From Bradyrhizobium neotropicale (GTDB lineage: Bacteria > Pseudomonadota > Alphaproteobacteria > Rhizobiales > Xanthobacteraceae), in assembly GCF_001641695.1 (NCBI RefSeq), contig NZ_LSEF01000090.1:278725-342724 (forward strand): a DNA stretch of 64,000 nt, written 5' to 3'. The notes beneath the pieces were generated by a model. That model saw only the letters and a program-made list of their open reading frames with translations, searched no databases and was not told the DNA's origin. Shown here piece by piece: positions 45,180 to 53,735 of this stretch; position 1 is the stretch's first letter, and every line of letters begins with the position of its first letter. The translations under genes and the position numbers were made by a program.

Positions 45180-46043
45180 CTAAACCACGCTTCGGTGCCG
45201 CTCGATGCAGGTGCGCAGCACCTCGTCCATCGGCTTGCCCCACCAGTCGTTGGAGAATATCTCGATCTCCGAATAACCAGCATAGCCTTGCGCCTCGACC
45301 GCCGCGCGCACCGACTTGATGTCGATCACGCCGTCACCCATCATGCCTCGATCGTTGAGGATGTCCTTGGTCGGCACCAGCCAGTCGCAGACATGAAACG
45401 CCAGCAGGCGATCCTTGCCGACGCGCGCGATCTGGCCCATCAGCTCCGGATCCCACCAGATGTGATAGACATCGAGCGCGACGCCGAGCATGCCGCTGCG
45501 GCTGGGATCGAGCCGGTCGCAAATATCCAGCGCCTGCTTGGTCGTGTTCACGCAGGCGCGATCGGCCGCATAGGCCGGATGCAGAGGCTCGATCGCCAGC
45601 GGCAGTTCCGCCTGCCTGGCGTATTCGAGCATCTCGGCCAAGGCATCCTCGACCTGTCCCCGCGCCGCCGAAATATCCTTCGACGCGGCGCTGCCCGGCC
45701 GCGAATATTGCGGCAGGCCGCCAACGACGAGCACGATACAGGAGGCGCCCAGCGCCTTGGCTTCGTCGACACAGCGCCGATTGTCGTCGCGCACTTCGGT
45801 CCAGCGCGCAGCGTCGGAGGTGAACATGCCTCCGCGGCAATAGCCCGAGAGTTCCAGACCAGCATCGCGTACTGCGCGCACGGCGCGGTCAAGCCCGACG
45901 GCCGCGACCTGGTCCCGCCAGGGATCGATAGCGCCGATGCCATGCCTTGCACAGGCCTCAACGATCTGAACGAGATCACCCTGCTTGCGGACTGTCGCCG
46001 TGTTCAGCGACAGCCAGCGATGGTCAGACGAAAAATCACGCAT
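45180..46043 (-). CDS. Sugar phosphate isomerase/epimerase-like TIM barrel
   Basis: A 287-residue AP-endonuclease-2-type TIM barrel, a fold used by xylose-isomerase-like epimerases and by inosose dehydratase. Metal ligands are visible in AIEPLHPAY (Glu), GVALDVYHIWWDPEL (Asp and His), AFHVCDW (His) and YSEIEIFS (Glu). The ATG at 46043 overlaps the preceding stop by one base (TGATG). It is the last gene of the seven-gene import and catabolism operon. It likely isomerises, epimerises or dehydrates an intermediate made by the upstream enzymes. Confidence 0.88.
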   Translation of the reverse strand: MRDFSSDHRWLSLNTATVRKQGDLVQIVEACARHGIGAIDPWRDQVAAVGLDRAVRAVRDAGLELSGYCRGGMFTSDAARWTEVRDDNRRCVDEAKALGASCIVLVVGGLPQYSRPGSAASKDISAARGQVEDALAEMLEYARQAELPLAIEPLHPAYAADRACVNTTKQALDICDRLDPSRSGMLGVALDVYHIWWDPELMGQIARVGKDRLLAFHVCDWLVPTKDILNDRGMMGDGVIDIKSVRAAVEAQGYAGYSEIEIFSNDWWGKPMDEVLRTCIERHRSVV

Positions 46044-47233
46044 CAGGATTCTAGTCCGTGCGAGGCCAGCACGGTCTTCATCCGCCGCGTCGCAAGTTCG
46101 GGATTGGCGAGCAAGCCGGCTTGATCCGCGAGGCGGAACAGCTCGGCCAGATGCAGCATCGACCGCGCGCTCTCCTGGCCGCCGACCATGGTGAAGTGAT
46201 CCTGGTGGCCGTTCAGGTAGGCCATGAAGACCACACCGGTCTTGTAGAAGCGCGTCGGCGCCTTGAAGATGTGGCGCGACAGCGGCACGGTCGGCCCCAG
46301 CACGTCGTGGAAGCCGGCCTCGTCGCCGACCGCAAGCCGCGATAGCGCGTAGGAGGCCGCCGGCGCGATGGCATCGAAGATGCCGAGCAGCGCGTGCGAA
46401 AAGCCGTGTTCGTCGCCGGCGATCAGCTCCGCGTAGTTGAAGTCGTCGCCGGTGTACATCTTGATGCGCTTGTCGAGGCGAAGGCGCATGTCGATCTCGC
46501 GCTGCTTGTCGAGCAGCGAGACCTTGACGCCGTCGACCTTGGCGGCGTTGCCGTTGATGATGGCGACCGCCGTGCCCATCGCCTTGTCGAGATCCTTGGT
46601 GCCCCAATATCCCGTCAGCGCCGGATCGAACATATCGCCGAGCCAGTGGATGATCACGGGCTCGCGGACCTGCGAGAGCACACGGTCATAGACTTTTGCA
46701 TAGTCATCGGCGTTGCGGCCGAGCTTGGCGAGCGCGCGCGAGGCCATCAGGATGATGCGGCCGCCGACCTTCTCGACCGCGGAGATCTGCTCTTCATAGG
46801 CGCGGATCACGTCATCGAGGCTCTTGGCATCGTCGACCGCGAGATGATCCGTGCCCGCGCCGGAGAACACCAGCGCGTTGCGCTGCTTTGCGGCTGCGAC
46901 CGAACGCGTGATCAGCTCCAGTGAGGTCGGCCAGTCCAGCCCCATGCCGCGCTGCGCGGTGTCCATGGCCTCCGCGACGCCGAGACCGAGGTCCCAGACA
47001 TGCTCGCGGAAGGCGATGGTCTTGTCCCAGTCGACGGACACCGAGAGCCAGGGATCGTTGTCCGCGAAAGGATCGGCCACCGTATGCACGGCCGAGAACG
47101 CGATGCGGTTCAGCGTGCCCTCGAGCTTCGCCGGGAAGCTCCGGGAGGCAGCGAGCCGGTAGGTCTCGATCGAGCGGTCGGCCTTCGGCAGTTGCAGTGA
47201 GAGCGATGACATCGGCTGGACAGGCTTGTTCAT
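46043..47233 (-). CDS. DUF993 protein, dihydrodipicolinate-synthase-like aldolase
   Basis: A 396-residue DUF993 protein, distantly related to the DHDPS/N-acetylneuraminate lyase superfamily. The candidate Schiff-base lysine is in AKVDGVKVSLLDKQ, which matches the GIK segment of class I aldolases of this group. The preceding VIIHWLGDMFDPAL and the following MYTGDDFNYAELI lie in the right order for a TIM barrel. Family members have no firm function known to me. The start has a strong ribosome site (GAGGAGG). In the operon it probably cleaves or joins a carbon-carbon bond. Confidence 0.85.
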   Translation of the reverse strand: MNKPVQPMSSLSLQLPKADRSIETYRLAASRSFPAKLEGTLNRIAFSAVHTVADPFADNDPWLSVSVDWDKTIAFREHVWDLGLGVAEAMDTAQRGMGLDWPTSLELITRSVAAAKQRNALVFSGAGTDHLAVDDAKSLDDVIRAYEEQISAVEKVGGRIILMASRALAKLGRNADDYAKVYDRVLSQVREPVIIHWLGDMFDPALTGYWGTKDLDKAMGTAVAIINGNAAKVDGVKVSLLDKQREIDMRLRLDKRIKMYTGDDFNYAELIAGDEHGFSHALLGIFDAIAPAASYALSRLAVGDEAGFHDVLGPTVPLSRHIFKAPTRFYKTGVVFMAYLNGHQDHFTMVGGQESARSMLHLAELFRLADQAGLLANPELATRRMKTVLASHGLES

Positions 47234-47243
47234 GTCAGCCTCC

Positions 47244-48395
47244 TCAGACCTTGATCGGCGCGACGTCGACCCAGCGCCGCTCCTTCCAGCTCTTCAGCGC
47301 GCATTCGGCGAGCTGCACGCCCTTGGCGCCTTCAAGCAGCGTAAACTTGTACGGCGCGTCTTCATAGACATGGCGGATGAACATCTCCCACTGCTCCTTG
47401 AAGCCGTTGTCGTAGGTGACATTGTCCGGCAGCTTCTGCCAATCGCCGTAGAAATCGTACTGCCGCTTCTCGTCGGGATTCCAGACCGGACGGGGCGTCG
47501 CCTGCCGCGCCTGGATCATGCAGTCGGAAAGGCCCGCAACGGCCGAGCCGAGCGTGCCGTCGACCTGGAAGGTGACGAGGTCGTCGCGATAGACGCGCGT
47601 CACCCAGGACATGTTGATGTGGGCGATGATACCGCCCTTGAGCTGGAACGTCGCATAGGCGGAATCGTCGGCGGTCGCCCTGTACTTTTCCCCCTGCTCA
47701 TCAAAGCGCTCGGGAATATCGGTGTTACCAATGCAGACCACGCTCTCGACGTCGCCGAAAAGGTTGTCGAGCACGTAGCGCCAGTGGCAGACCATGTCGA
47801 GAATGATGCCGCCGCCGTCCTCGCTGCGGTAGTTCCATGATGGCCGCTGCGCCTCCTGCCAGCCGCCCTCGAACACCCAATAGCCGAACTCGCCGCGCAC
47901 CGAGAGGATGCGGCCGAAGAAGCCGGAGTCGCGCAGGAAGGCGATCTTCTTCAGGCCGGGCAGGAACAGCTTGTCCTGCACCGTGCCGTGCTTGACGCCC
48001 TTGGCGTTGGCGAGTTTGACCACCTCGACAGCCTCTTCGAAGTTGGTCGCAATCGGCTTCTCGCAATAGACGTGCTTGCCGGCGTTGATCGCGCGGGACA
48101 GAAGGCCGGGCCGCGCCTGCGTGGTCGCGGCGTCGAAGAACATGGTGTCGTTCTTGTCCGCGAGCGCGGCATCGAGGTCCGTGGTCCAGCGCGCAATGTT
48201 GAACTGCTTGGCCAGCCGCTCGACCTTGTCGGCGCTGCGGCCGACCAGGATCGGATCGGGCATCACGCGATCGCCGTTCTTCAGCCTGACGCCCCCCTGG
48301 TCGCGGATCGCGACGATCGAGCGGATCAGATGCTGGTTGAGCCCCATGCGGCCGGTGATGCCGTTCATGATGAGGCCGAGGCGTTGTGTGGTCAT
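47244..48395 (-). CDS. Gfo/Idh/MocA-family NAD(P)-dependent oxidoreductase
   Basis: A 383-residue dehydrogenase. The Rossmann start is RLGLIMNGITGRMGLNQHL, with a longer loop than usual, and the family EKP motif is in VYCEKPIATNFEEA, where Lys is catalytic. The later GGIILDMVCHWRYVLDNLFG matches the DxGxHxxD-type active-site block with histidine. Such enzymes oxidise a secondary alcohol on sugars, inositols or amino sugars. The ATG overlaps the stop of the enolase-superfamily gene (ATGA). Confidence 0.9.
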   Translation of the reverse strand: MTTQRLGLIMNGITGRMGLNQHLIRSIVAIRDQGGVRLKNGDRVMPDPILVGRSADKVERLAKQFNIARWTTDLDAALADKNDTMFFDAATTQARPGLLSRAINAGKHVYCEKPIATNFEEAVEVVKLANAKGVKHGTVQDKLFLPGLKKIAFLRDSGFFGRILSVRGEFGYWVFEGGWQEAQRPSWNYRSEDGGGIILDMVCHWRYVLDNLFGDVESVVCIGNTDIPERFDEQGEKYRATADDSAYATFQLKGGIIAHINMSWVTRVYRDDLVTFQVDGTLGSAVAGLSDCMIQARQATPRPVWNPDEKRQYDFYGDWQKLPDNVTYDNGFKEQWEMFIRHVYEDAPYKFTLLEGAKGVQLAECALKSWKERRWVDVAPIKV

Positions 48396-49801
48396 GCCAA
48401 TTGCTCCTGACGTGATTTTGGCTGTTCGAGCGGGCGTAGCGCCGACCAGTCCGGATGGACCGACGTCGCAAAGCCCGTTGCGGTCAGCGATCCCGTGAGG
48501 AGATCGCCGTCGTGAATGGAGAGCCGGACGCCTTGCCCGCTGTCGGCGTAGAGATCGGGATGGGCCTTTGCGAAGGCCTGAGCTTCAGCGGCAGGCGCCT
48601 CACCGAAGCCGTCGACATAATGATGGCCGTTGCGCTCGGCATGCGTGACGCCGATCAGGGCGCCGAGCGCGAGGTCCTGCTGCACGGCAAGTCCGGCCTG
48701 GCAGGTCAGGTCCTCGCCGGTCACGAAGAACGTCTCTCCGCCAACACTCCACTTTGCGGCGCGCGTCGCGTTGACGACGGACTTGTAGAGCCCCTTGCAG
48801 GATTTCGAGGAAATGCCGCGATAGCCGAGCGCTCGCGCGGCCGGAAACGCGTCATAGGAATCGTCGGCCTCATCGATGATGAAGCCACGCGCCGCGAGTG
48901 ACCCGAGCGGCGACTGCCGCGTGATATCGCGCGGCATCGGCTGCTCAACATAGAGCAGGCGCGATGAGATCGATCGCAGTGCGGCGTCACGATCGAGCCG
49001 GTCGATCAGTGCACGCAGCGCGGCCAGATCGGCGTACTGCTCGTTCGCGTCGAGCGTCACCTTGTAGTCATGCCCCAGCGTATCGAGCTCCTTGCCGATG
49101 CGCGCCAACCTTGCCGCATCGGCCATTGGGTCGCCCGACAGCTTCAGCTTGAAATACCGCGCACCGGCATTCTCCCGGGCGTCGGCGACACCGCCCTCGC
49201 CTTCGACAATGTCGTCGAGACCTACGGTGTGACGGACCACGACGCGCGGCAGCGGCGTCCGCTTCGCAAGAAACTGAGCGATGTCGGAGTCCTGCAGATC
49301 AGACGACAAGCGCGCATCGATACCGGCGACGTTGCCCGCCATGCCGTCGAAGAAATTCGTATCAGCGGCGCGCAGCAATGCATCGAGAATGGCCTTGTCG
49401 ATCTCGGCTGGCCCATAGGCGGCCGCGAGCGGCGGGATGTTCTGCTGCGTGCAGGCGACGACCTGCGCACCGATGCAGGCAGCATGCAGCCCGAACGCCG
49501 TGTCAAAGCCGGTCTGCGCCAGATAGAGATCACGTGCGATCGCAAGTGAACGCCGGAGCCCGTCGACCGTCTGCGCCGGCGACAGCTCCGGCCGCTTGTC
49601 GAACCACTTTGGCACCAGCAACTCGGCGCTGGCGCCGATCGCAACACCCTTGCCCTTGCCCTTGCCCTCGACCTCGATCTCGACCCCTACGAAGAGCTGC
49701 GGGGTCGCGTGGATCGTGATGGCGCCGAAGCGGAACGGCCGCGCGAAACGCACGGGCCGTTCAAAAAATGCGATATCTCGCAGCTTCAGGCGCACAGGCA
49801 T
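48392..49801 (-). CDS. Enolase-superfamily enzyme (muconate-lactonising/mandelate-racemase type)
   Basis: A 469-residue enolase-superfamily member, longer than the usual 370-400. A capping N-terminal domain precedes the barrel. Candidate catalytic and metal residues are the KLK pair in YFKLKLSGDP, Asp in VTLDANEQYA, Glu in LYVEQPMPRD, acidic residues in FIIDEADDSYD and a late Lys in ISSKSCKGLYK, the pattern of the MLE/OSBS/dipeptide-epimerase subgroup. It would abstract the proton next to a carboxylate. A GKGKGKG stretch near residue 50 comes from a hexanucleotide repeat. It lies four bases after the ATPase gene. Confidence 0.85.
   Translation of the reverse strand: MPVRLKLRDIAFFERPVRFARPFRFGAITIHATPQLFVGVEIEVEGKGKGKGVAIGASAELLVPKWFDKRPELSPAQTVDGLRRSLAIARDLYLAQTGFDTAFGLHAACIGAQVVACTQQNIPPLAAAYGPAEIDKAILDALLRAADTNFFDGMAGNVAGIDARLSSDLQDSDIAQFLAKRTPLPRVVVRHTVGLDDIVEGEGGVADARENAGARYFKLKLSGDPMADAARLARIGKELDTLGHDYKVTLDANEQYADLAALRALIDRLDRDAALRSISSRLLYVEQPMPRDITRQSPLGSLAARGFIIDEADDSYDAFPAARALGYRGISSKSCKGLYKSVVNATRAAKWSVGGETFFVTGEDLTCQAGLAVQQDLALGALIGVTHAERNGHHYVDGFGEAPAAEAQAFAKAHPDLYADSGQGVRLSIHDGDLLTGSLTATGFATSVHPDWSALRPLEQPKSRQEQLA
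49647..49670. repeat. CCCTTG hexanucleotide tandem repeat in a coding region
   Basis: Three perfect copies of CCCTTG and one variant (CCCTCG) lie within the enolase-superfamily gene, and on the coding strand give alternating Gly-Lys. Slippage by one unit would add or remove two residues without changing frame. Confidence 0.8.
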
Positions 49802-49805
49802 GGCT

Positions 49806-50654
49806 CTAGTCCAGCGAACCCTGCGAGAAGAAATGCTTGCGGATGCGCTGCACGAGCTCGGTGAAGACCGGGTCGGCCATCACGTCGAGCGAGCGCGGGC
49901 GCGGCAGCGGCACATCGTAGATCGCGGCGACCGCACCGGGCCGCTCGGTCATGACCAGCACGCGGTCGGCGAGGAACACGGCCTCCGGAATCGAGTGCGT
50001 GATGAGGAGCACCGTCTTCTTCGTTTCACGCTGGATCCGCATCAGCTCGACATTCATGCGCTCGCGCGTCAGCGCGTCCAATGCACCGAACGGCTCGTCC
50101 ATCAGCATGATCCTGGGATCGTGCACCAGTGCGCGGCAGATCGAGGCGCGCTGCTGCATGCCGCCGGAGAGCTGCCAGGGCAGCTTCTTCTCGAACCCTT
50201 CGAGACCGACCAGCTTCAAGAGTTCCTTGGCTCGGGCGAGATATTCGGCCCGCGGCAGCCGCTTCATGTCGATCGGCAGCATCACGTTTGAGATGATGTT
50301 GCGCCAGGGCAGAAGCAGCGCATTCTGAAAGACGATGCCGACATTGCCGTGCGGCGTCGTCACCTTCTCGCCCTCGACCAGGATCTCGCCGGTGGTCGGC
50401 GGCAACAGGCCGGAGATCAGCTTGAGCAGCGTGGACTTGCCGCAGCCGGAGGGGCCGACCACGACGAAGAACTCGCCGTCATTGATGTGAAAATCCAGCG
50501 GCCGCAGCGACGGCACATCGCCGTCGCGCGTCCGATAGGTTTTCGACACGCCGAACAGCTTGATGCCCGACGCTTCGCTCCCCGCCCGGTCGCTCACCAG
50601 TCTGAGATGCGCGGCCGGTTGCAATTCATCACTCGGTCTTGTCGCTGGTTTCAC
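49806..50654 (-). CDS. NitT/TauT-family ABC transporter ATPase
   Basis: A 282-residue ATPase of the nitrate/taurine/aliphatic-sulfonate group. Walker A is GPSGCGKSTLLK, the Q-loop VFQNALLLPWRN is diagnostic of this group, the signature is LSGGMQQRASICRAL, Walker B is IMLMDEPFGALD and the H-loop is ITHSIPEAVFLADR. The start is GTG at 50654, overlapping the binding-protein stop (GTGA). An extra N-terminal stretch of about 30 residues precedes the domain. Confidence 0.93.
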   Translation of the reverse strand: MKPATRPSDELQPAAHLRLVSDRAGSEASGIKLFGVSKTYRTRDGDVPSLRPLDFHINDGEFFVVVGPSGCGKSTLLKLISGLLPPTTGEILVEGEKVTTPHGNVGIVFQNALLLPWRNIISNVMLPIDMKRLPRAEYLARAKELLKLVGLEGFEKKLPWQLSGGMQQRASICRALVHDPRIMLMDEPFGALDALTRERMNVELMRIQRETKKTVLLITHSIPEAVFLADRVLVMTERPGAVAAIYDVPLPRPRSLDVMADPVFTELVQRIRKHFFSQGSLD

Positions 50655-51643
50655 GAGTTGCCCTTCGGCAGGTAATCGTTGGTGTAGAAGGCCTTCGGGT
50701 TCTCCTTGGCCTTGGCATCGAGCCCGCCATATTCGACCATCAGATTGACGGAGTCGGTCATGTTCTGGTCGGTGACCTGGAACGGCCGCTTGCTCTTGGT
50801 CTCCGCGGTCCGGTAGAGCGGGATGGTCAGCTCAAAACCCTGCGTCAGCGTGTCGATCTTGCCGCCCTTCGGGTTGGCATCGAGGATCGACTGCGCCGCC
50901 GCCTTCGGCTCCTTCTCGGCGGCTTCCACCGCCTTCGTCGTCGCCGACATGAAGCGGCGGACGAGATCGGCATTGGCCTTCACATAGTCGGAATTGGCGA
51001 TGATGCCCGACGACACCATGTTGATGCCGTAGTCGGCGAACTTGATCGGATAGACGTCCTTGCCGGTGGCATCCTTGATCTTCATCGACTGGTCCATGAC
51101 GTAGCCGAGCAGGAGATCGGCCTGGCCGTTGATGACGGCGTTGAGCTTGGTCTGGCCGTCGCCGGCGACGGTGTGGAAGTCGCTCTCCTTCAGCCCGGTC
51201 TTCTTCAGGAACAGCGGCCAGATCTGGGTCATGGAGTCAGCGGGCGTGATCGCCACCGTCCTGCCCTTGATATCCTCGGGCTTCTTGATGTTCTTGTCGG
51301 CGAAGCCCATGGCGGACATCGGGCTGGTCTGGAGCAACACGCCAGTCGCGATCACCGGCGCGCCCTTGATCGCGGCGCGCATCATGGTGGGAACGTCGAC
51401 ATAGCCGAAGTCGGCGGTCTTGGCGGCAACGGCCTGCGTGGTCGCGGCAGAGCCGCGGCCTTCCTGGATCTCGAGGTCGATGCCCTCGGCCGCATAGATG
51501 CCCTTGGCCTTGCCGTAATAGAACGGCGCGTGCTCGCCATAGACGTACCAGTTCAGCATCAGCACGACCTTGTCGGCCGCCTGCGCCGGCACAACCGAAA
51601 GCGCCATCAGCGCCGCCGAGACAGCTCCTATCCACCGCTTCAT
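50651..51643 (-). CDS. NitT/TauT-type ABC transporter substrate-binding protein (NMT1-like)
   Basis: A 330-residue periplasmic binding protein with a Sec signal (GAVSAALMALSVVPAQA, cut before ADKVVL). The start LMLNWYVYGEHAPFYYGKAK and the KGIYAAEGIDLEIQEGRGS block are typical of the NMT1/THI5-like family, which binds thiamine precursors, pyrimidines, sulfonates and other small molecules. The ligand cannot be told. It has a good ribosome site (GGGAGAGAG). A 137-base gap with a repeat separates it from the permease gene. Confidence 0.92.
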   Translation of the reverse strand: MKRWIGAVSAALMALSVVPAQAADKVVLMLNWYVYGEHAPFYYGKAKGIYAAEGIDLEIQEGRGSAATTQAVAAKTADFGYVDVPTMMRAAIKGAPVIATGVLLQTSPMSAMGFADKNIKKPEDIKGRTVAITPADSMTQIWPLFLKKTGLKESDFHTVAGDGQTKLNAVINGQADLLLGYVMDQSMKIKDATGKDVYPIKFADYGINMVSSGIIANSDYVKANADLVRRFMSATTKAVEAAEKEPKAAAQSILDANPKGGKIDTLTQGFELTIPLYRTAETKSKRPFQVTDQNMTDSVNLMVEYGGLDAKAKENPKAFYTNDYLPKGNS

Positions 51644-51711
51644 CGCTACTCTCTCCCTTGTGCTTGTTGCTTTCGGCCGTTGGTGGCCGTTCGTTGCTTT
51701 AGTTTTTGTTT

Positions 51712-51781
51712 GAGCATGATCTTATCGGAAAACCGCCGCACACTTTGCGCTAACGCGGCCCTCCGAGTCCGGATCATGCTC
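51712..51781. repeat. Rhizobial intergenic element GAGCATGATC...GATCATGCTC
   Basis: The outer arms GAGCATGATC and GATCATGCTC enclose about 50 bases with CGGAAAACCG-like inner segments. The end overlaps the stop codon of the permease gene. I know this type as a very common intergenic mosaic element in rhizobia. It lies between permease and binding-protein genes and could form an RNA hairpin. Confidence 0.75.
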
Positions 51782-52590
51782 TAAGAGGCGAAAATCACGT
51801 CCTCGCGCTGGCTGACATGCCAGGGAATGACCAGCTTCTCGATGCGATCCACGATCCAGAACAGAATGACGCCGAGCAGCGCCAGGATCACGAGGGCCGC
51901 GAACATCGTCGGCAGATCGAACGTTCCGATCGAGCGCTGCATCACGTAGCCGATGCCGGAATTGGAGCCGACGAACTCGCCGACGACGGCGCCGACCACG
52001 GCGAGCGTCACCGACACCTTGAGCCCCGAGAAGATCGCCGGCAGCGCATGCGGCAGGTTGACCGCGCAGAACACCTGCAACCGGCTGCCCTGCATGGCGC
52101 GGGCGAGATCGACCATGTCGGGATCGACCGACTTGAAGCCCTGCACGGCCGAGACCACCACGGGGAAGAACCCGAGCAGGAAGGCCGAGATCACCTTCGG
52201 CAGGATGCCGAAGCCGAACCAGACCACGAACAGCGGCGCGATCGCGATCTTCGGCACGGATTGAGAGAATACCAGCAGCGGATAGACGTAGCTCTCCACC
52301 GTCTTGGACCCCGCGATCAGCATCGCCACGGGAATGCCGAACAATGCGGAGAGCACGAAGCCCCAAATGGTCGCGTAGGTGGTGGGCCAGGACTGGCGCA
52401 GCAGCTCGGGCCAATCGGTGCGCAGCACGGCCACGACGTCGGCCGGCGCCGGGATCTGATAGGCGGGGATCTTGAACAGCCGGATCGCGAGGTCCCAGGC
52501 CACGACGATGAAGACCAGGAACAAGAGCGGCCGCACCCAGGCCGCATTCAGCATCTTGGACACCGCACTCTGCGGCTTCGGCTCAGCCAC
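51781..52590 (-). CDS. NitT/TauT-family ABC transporter permease
   Basis: A 269-residue inner-membrane permease of the BPD_transp_1 type. The first span is VRPLLFLVFIVVAWDLAIRL, and the family block VYPLLVFSQSVPKIAIAPLF is followed by the EAA loop region DLARAMQGSRLQVFCAVNLP. The end LGVILFWIVDRIEKLVIPWH is typical for TauC/SsuC-like permeases. The start is GTG at 52590. It opens the operon, downstream of a palindrome-bearing promoter. Confidence 0.92.
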   Translation of the reverse strand: MAEPKPQSAVSKMLNAAWVRPLLFLVFIVVAWDLAIRLFKIPAYQIPAPADVVAVLRTDWPELLRQSWPTTYATIWGFVLSALFGIPVAMLIAGSKTVESYVYPLLVFSQSVPKIAIAPLFVVWFGFGILPKVISAFLLGFFPVVVSAVQGFKSVDPDMVDLARAMQGSRLQVFCAVNLPHALPAIFSGLKVSVTLAVVGAVVGEFVGSNSGIGYVMQRSIGTFDLPTMFAALVILALLGVILFWIVDRIEKLVIPWHVSQREDVIFAS

Positions 52591-52637
52591 GTCTCACTCC
52601 CGGCATTCTTTTTCGTTCGGGCGAGAAATTAACCCGT

Positions 52638-52654
52638 TGGATAAATACTGTCCA
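52638..52654. promoter_or_regulatory. Palindrome TGGATAAATACTGTCCA, candidate TetR operator
   Basis: The arms TGGATA and TGTCCA (one mismatch) flank five bases. On the minus strand the arm reads TGGACA, a near-consensus -35, with AT-rich sequence 16-17 bases beyond, about 48 bases before the permease GTG. A repressor bound here would block the operon. The TetR gene 300 bases away is the natural candidate. Confidence 0.5.
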
Positions 52655-52746
52655 GCGCTTTCCCTGTGACGTTTTGCGCGATGGTTCCTAGCCTTCAAAA
52701 CTCGAGTTGGCGGTGAGGTAGCGGACCGTCGTGCCACATCTTCGGT

Positions 52747-52848
52747 GTCATCCCCCGCGAAAGCGGGGGATCCAGTACGCCGCGGCTTCTCCGTACCTCC
52801 TCAGCGTCTCTGGAATACCGGATCGCCCGATCAAGTCGGGCGACGACA
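52747..52848. repeat. Intergenic inverted repeat, GTCATCCCCCGCGAAAGCGGGGGATCCAG type
   Basis: A hairpin of CCCCCGC / GCGGGGG with GAAA-like loop lies at the left end and CGCCCGA...TCGGGCG with GTC/GAC outer ends at the right. It is another common Bradyrhizobium-type intergenic element. It sits between the ABC operon promoter and the TetR gene end and may stop read-through. Confidence 0.7.
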
Positions 52849-52901
52849 ACTGAGATTGCGGAAACGGCAGACAATCGGTCCGCCAGTACGCGGCTACACC
52901 G

Positions 52902-53609
52902 CTAAGCCGTCTGCGCCACGGCGGCGCGCGACTTCGGCGCCTTGACGATCTCGAGCAGCTCCGCCGACCGGCCCGTCAGCGCGGCCAGAACGAGGCCCAC
53001 CATGTGGGCAAGCCGCTCATCCTTGGCGTCCTTGGCGAGCAGGTCGCGGCCGAAGATCACGCTCAAAGTGGCGGAGTTCGAGAGATAGAAGAAGCACAGC
53101 CCCGCGATCGAGATGTACAGTTGCACCGGATCGACCGCGACCTGGAAGTCTCCGCTGTTGACGCCGCGCCGGACCACGGTGCGGATCATCTCGACGAAGG
53201 GCGAATGCATCGACTTGACCTTGGTCGAGCGCTTCAGGTGCTTCGCCCGCGCGAGGTTCTCGGTCTGGAGCAGCGACAGGAATTCAGGATTGCGCAGAAA
53301 ATAGTTCCAGGTGAATTCGATCAGACGTTTGATCGCCTCGGGCGGATCGAGATGTTCGAGATCGAGCCCCCGTTCCTCGCTGCGGATCTTGTCGTAGGCG
53401 CCTTCGAGCACCGCGAGATAGAGATCGTCCTTGTTGCCGACATGGTAATAGAGCATGCGCTTGTTGGCGCCGGCCTTGGCTGCGATGCGGTCGACACGCG
53501 CGCCGGCAAGCCCGTGGGCCGAAAACTCCTGCTTGGCAGCCTCGAGGATGCGCAGCCGCATCCCTTCGGGATCACGCTGCCATCTCAGATTTCGCTTTGC
53601 CTTTGCCAA
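52902..53609 (-). CDS. TetR-family transcriptional regulator
   Basis: A 235-residue regulator with helix-turn-helix ILEAAKQEFSAHGLAGARVD followed by RIAAKAGANKRMLYYHVGNK. The C-terminal DPVQLYISIAGLCFFYLSNS resembles the RutR/YcdC-like ligand domain, a group that includes pyrimidine-sensing regulators. The longest frame starts with TTG at 53609; an in-frame ATG at 53561 (residue 17) would trim the basic N-terminal arm but keep the DNA-binding helices. It is transcribed in the same direction as the ABC/catabolic operon that follows and is its likely regulator. Confidence 0.88.
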   Translation of the reverse strand: MAKAKRNLRWQRDPEGMRLRILEAAKQEFSAHGLAGARVDRIAAKAGANKRMLYYHVGNKDDLYLAVLEGAYDKIRSEERGLDLEHLDPPEAIKRLIEFTWNYFLRNPEFLSLLQTENLARAKHLKRSTKVKSMHSPFVEMIRTVVRRGVNSGDFQVAVDPVQLYISIAGLCFFYLSNSATLSVIFGRDLLAKDAKDERLAHMVGLVLAALTGRSAELLEIVKAPKSRAAVAQTA

Positions 53610-53735
53610 GCCGGTTGCTCGCTGGGTGCTCTCACAACGTCATGTAACACGCGCGCGACGGTTTGAGAATGAAGGATGACAGCCTCTCCGGGGCGATCCA
53701 ATGTCCTCGGGGGCGGGACACGACGTCACTTGTTT

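Larger units (their letters stand above)
52591..52901. other. 311-base intergenic region upstream of the ABC operon
   Basis: It holds the operon promoter with the operator candidate at 52638-52654, and a repeat at 52747-52848. The remaining bases between the repeat and the TetR stop show nothing that I can name. Confidence 0.5.

Noticed and set aside
46044..46607. N-terminal extension of the TIM-barrel isomerase frame
   Set aside because: It overlaps the DUF993 gene in another frame; the TGATG junction at 46041-46045 gives a natural start.
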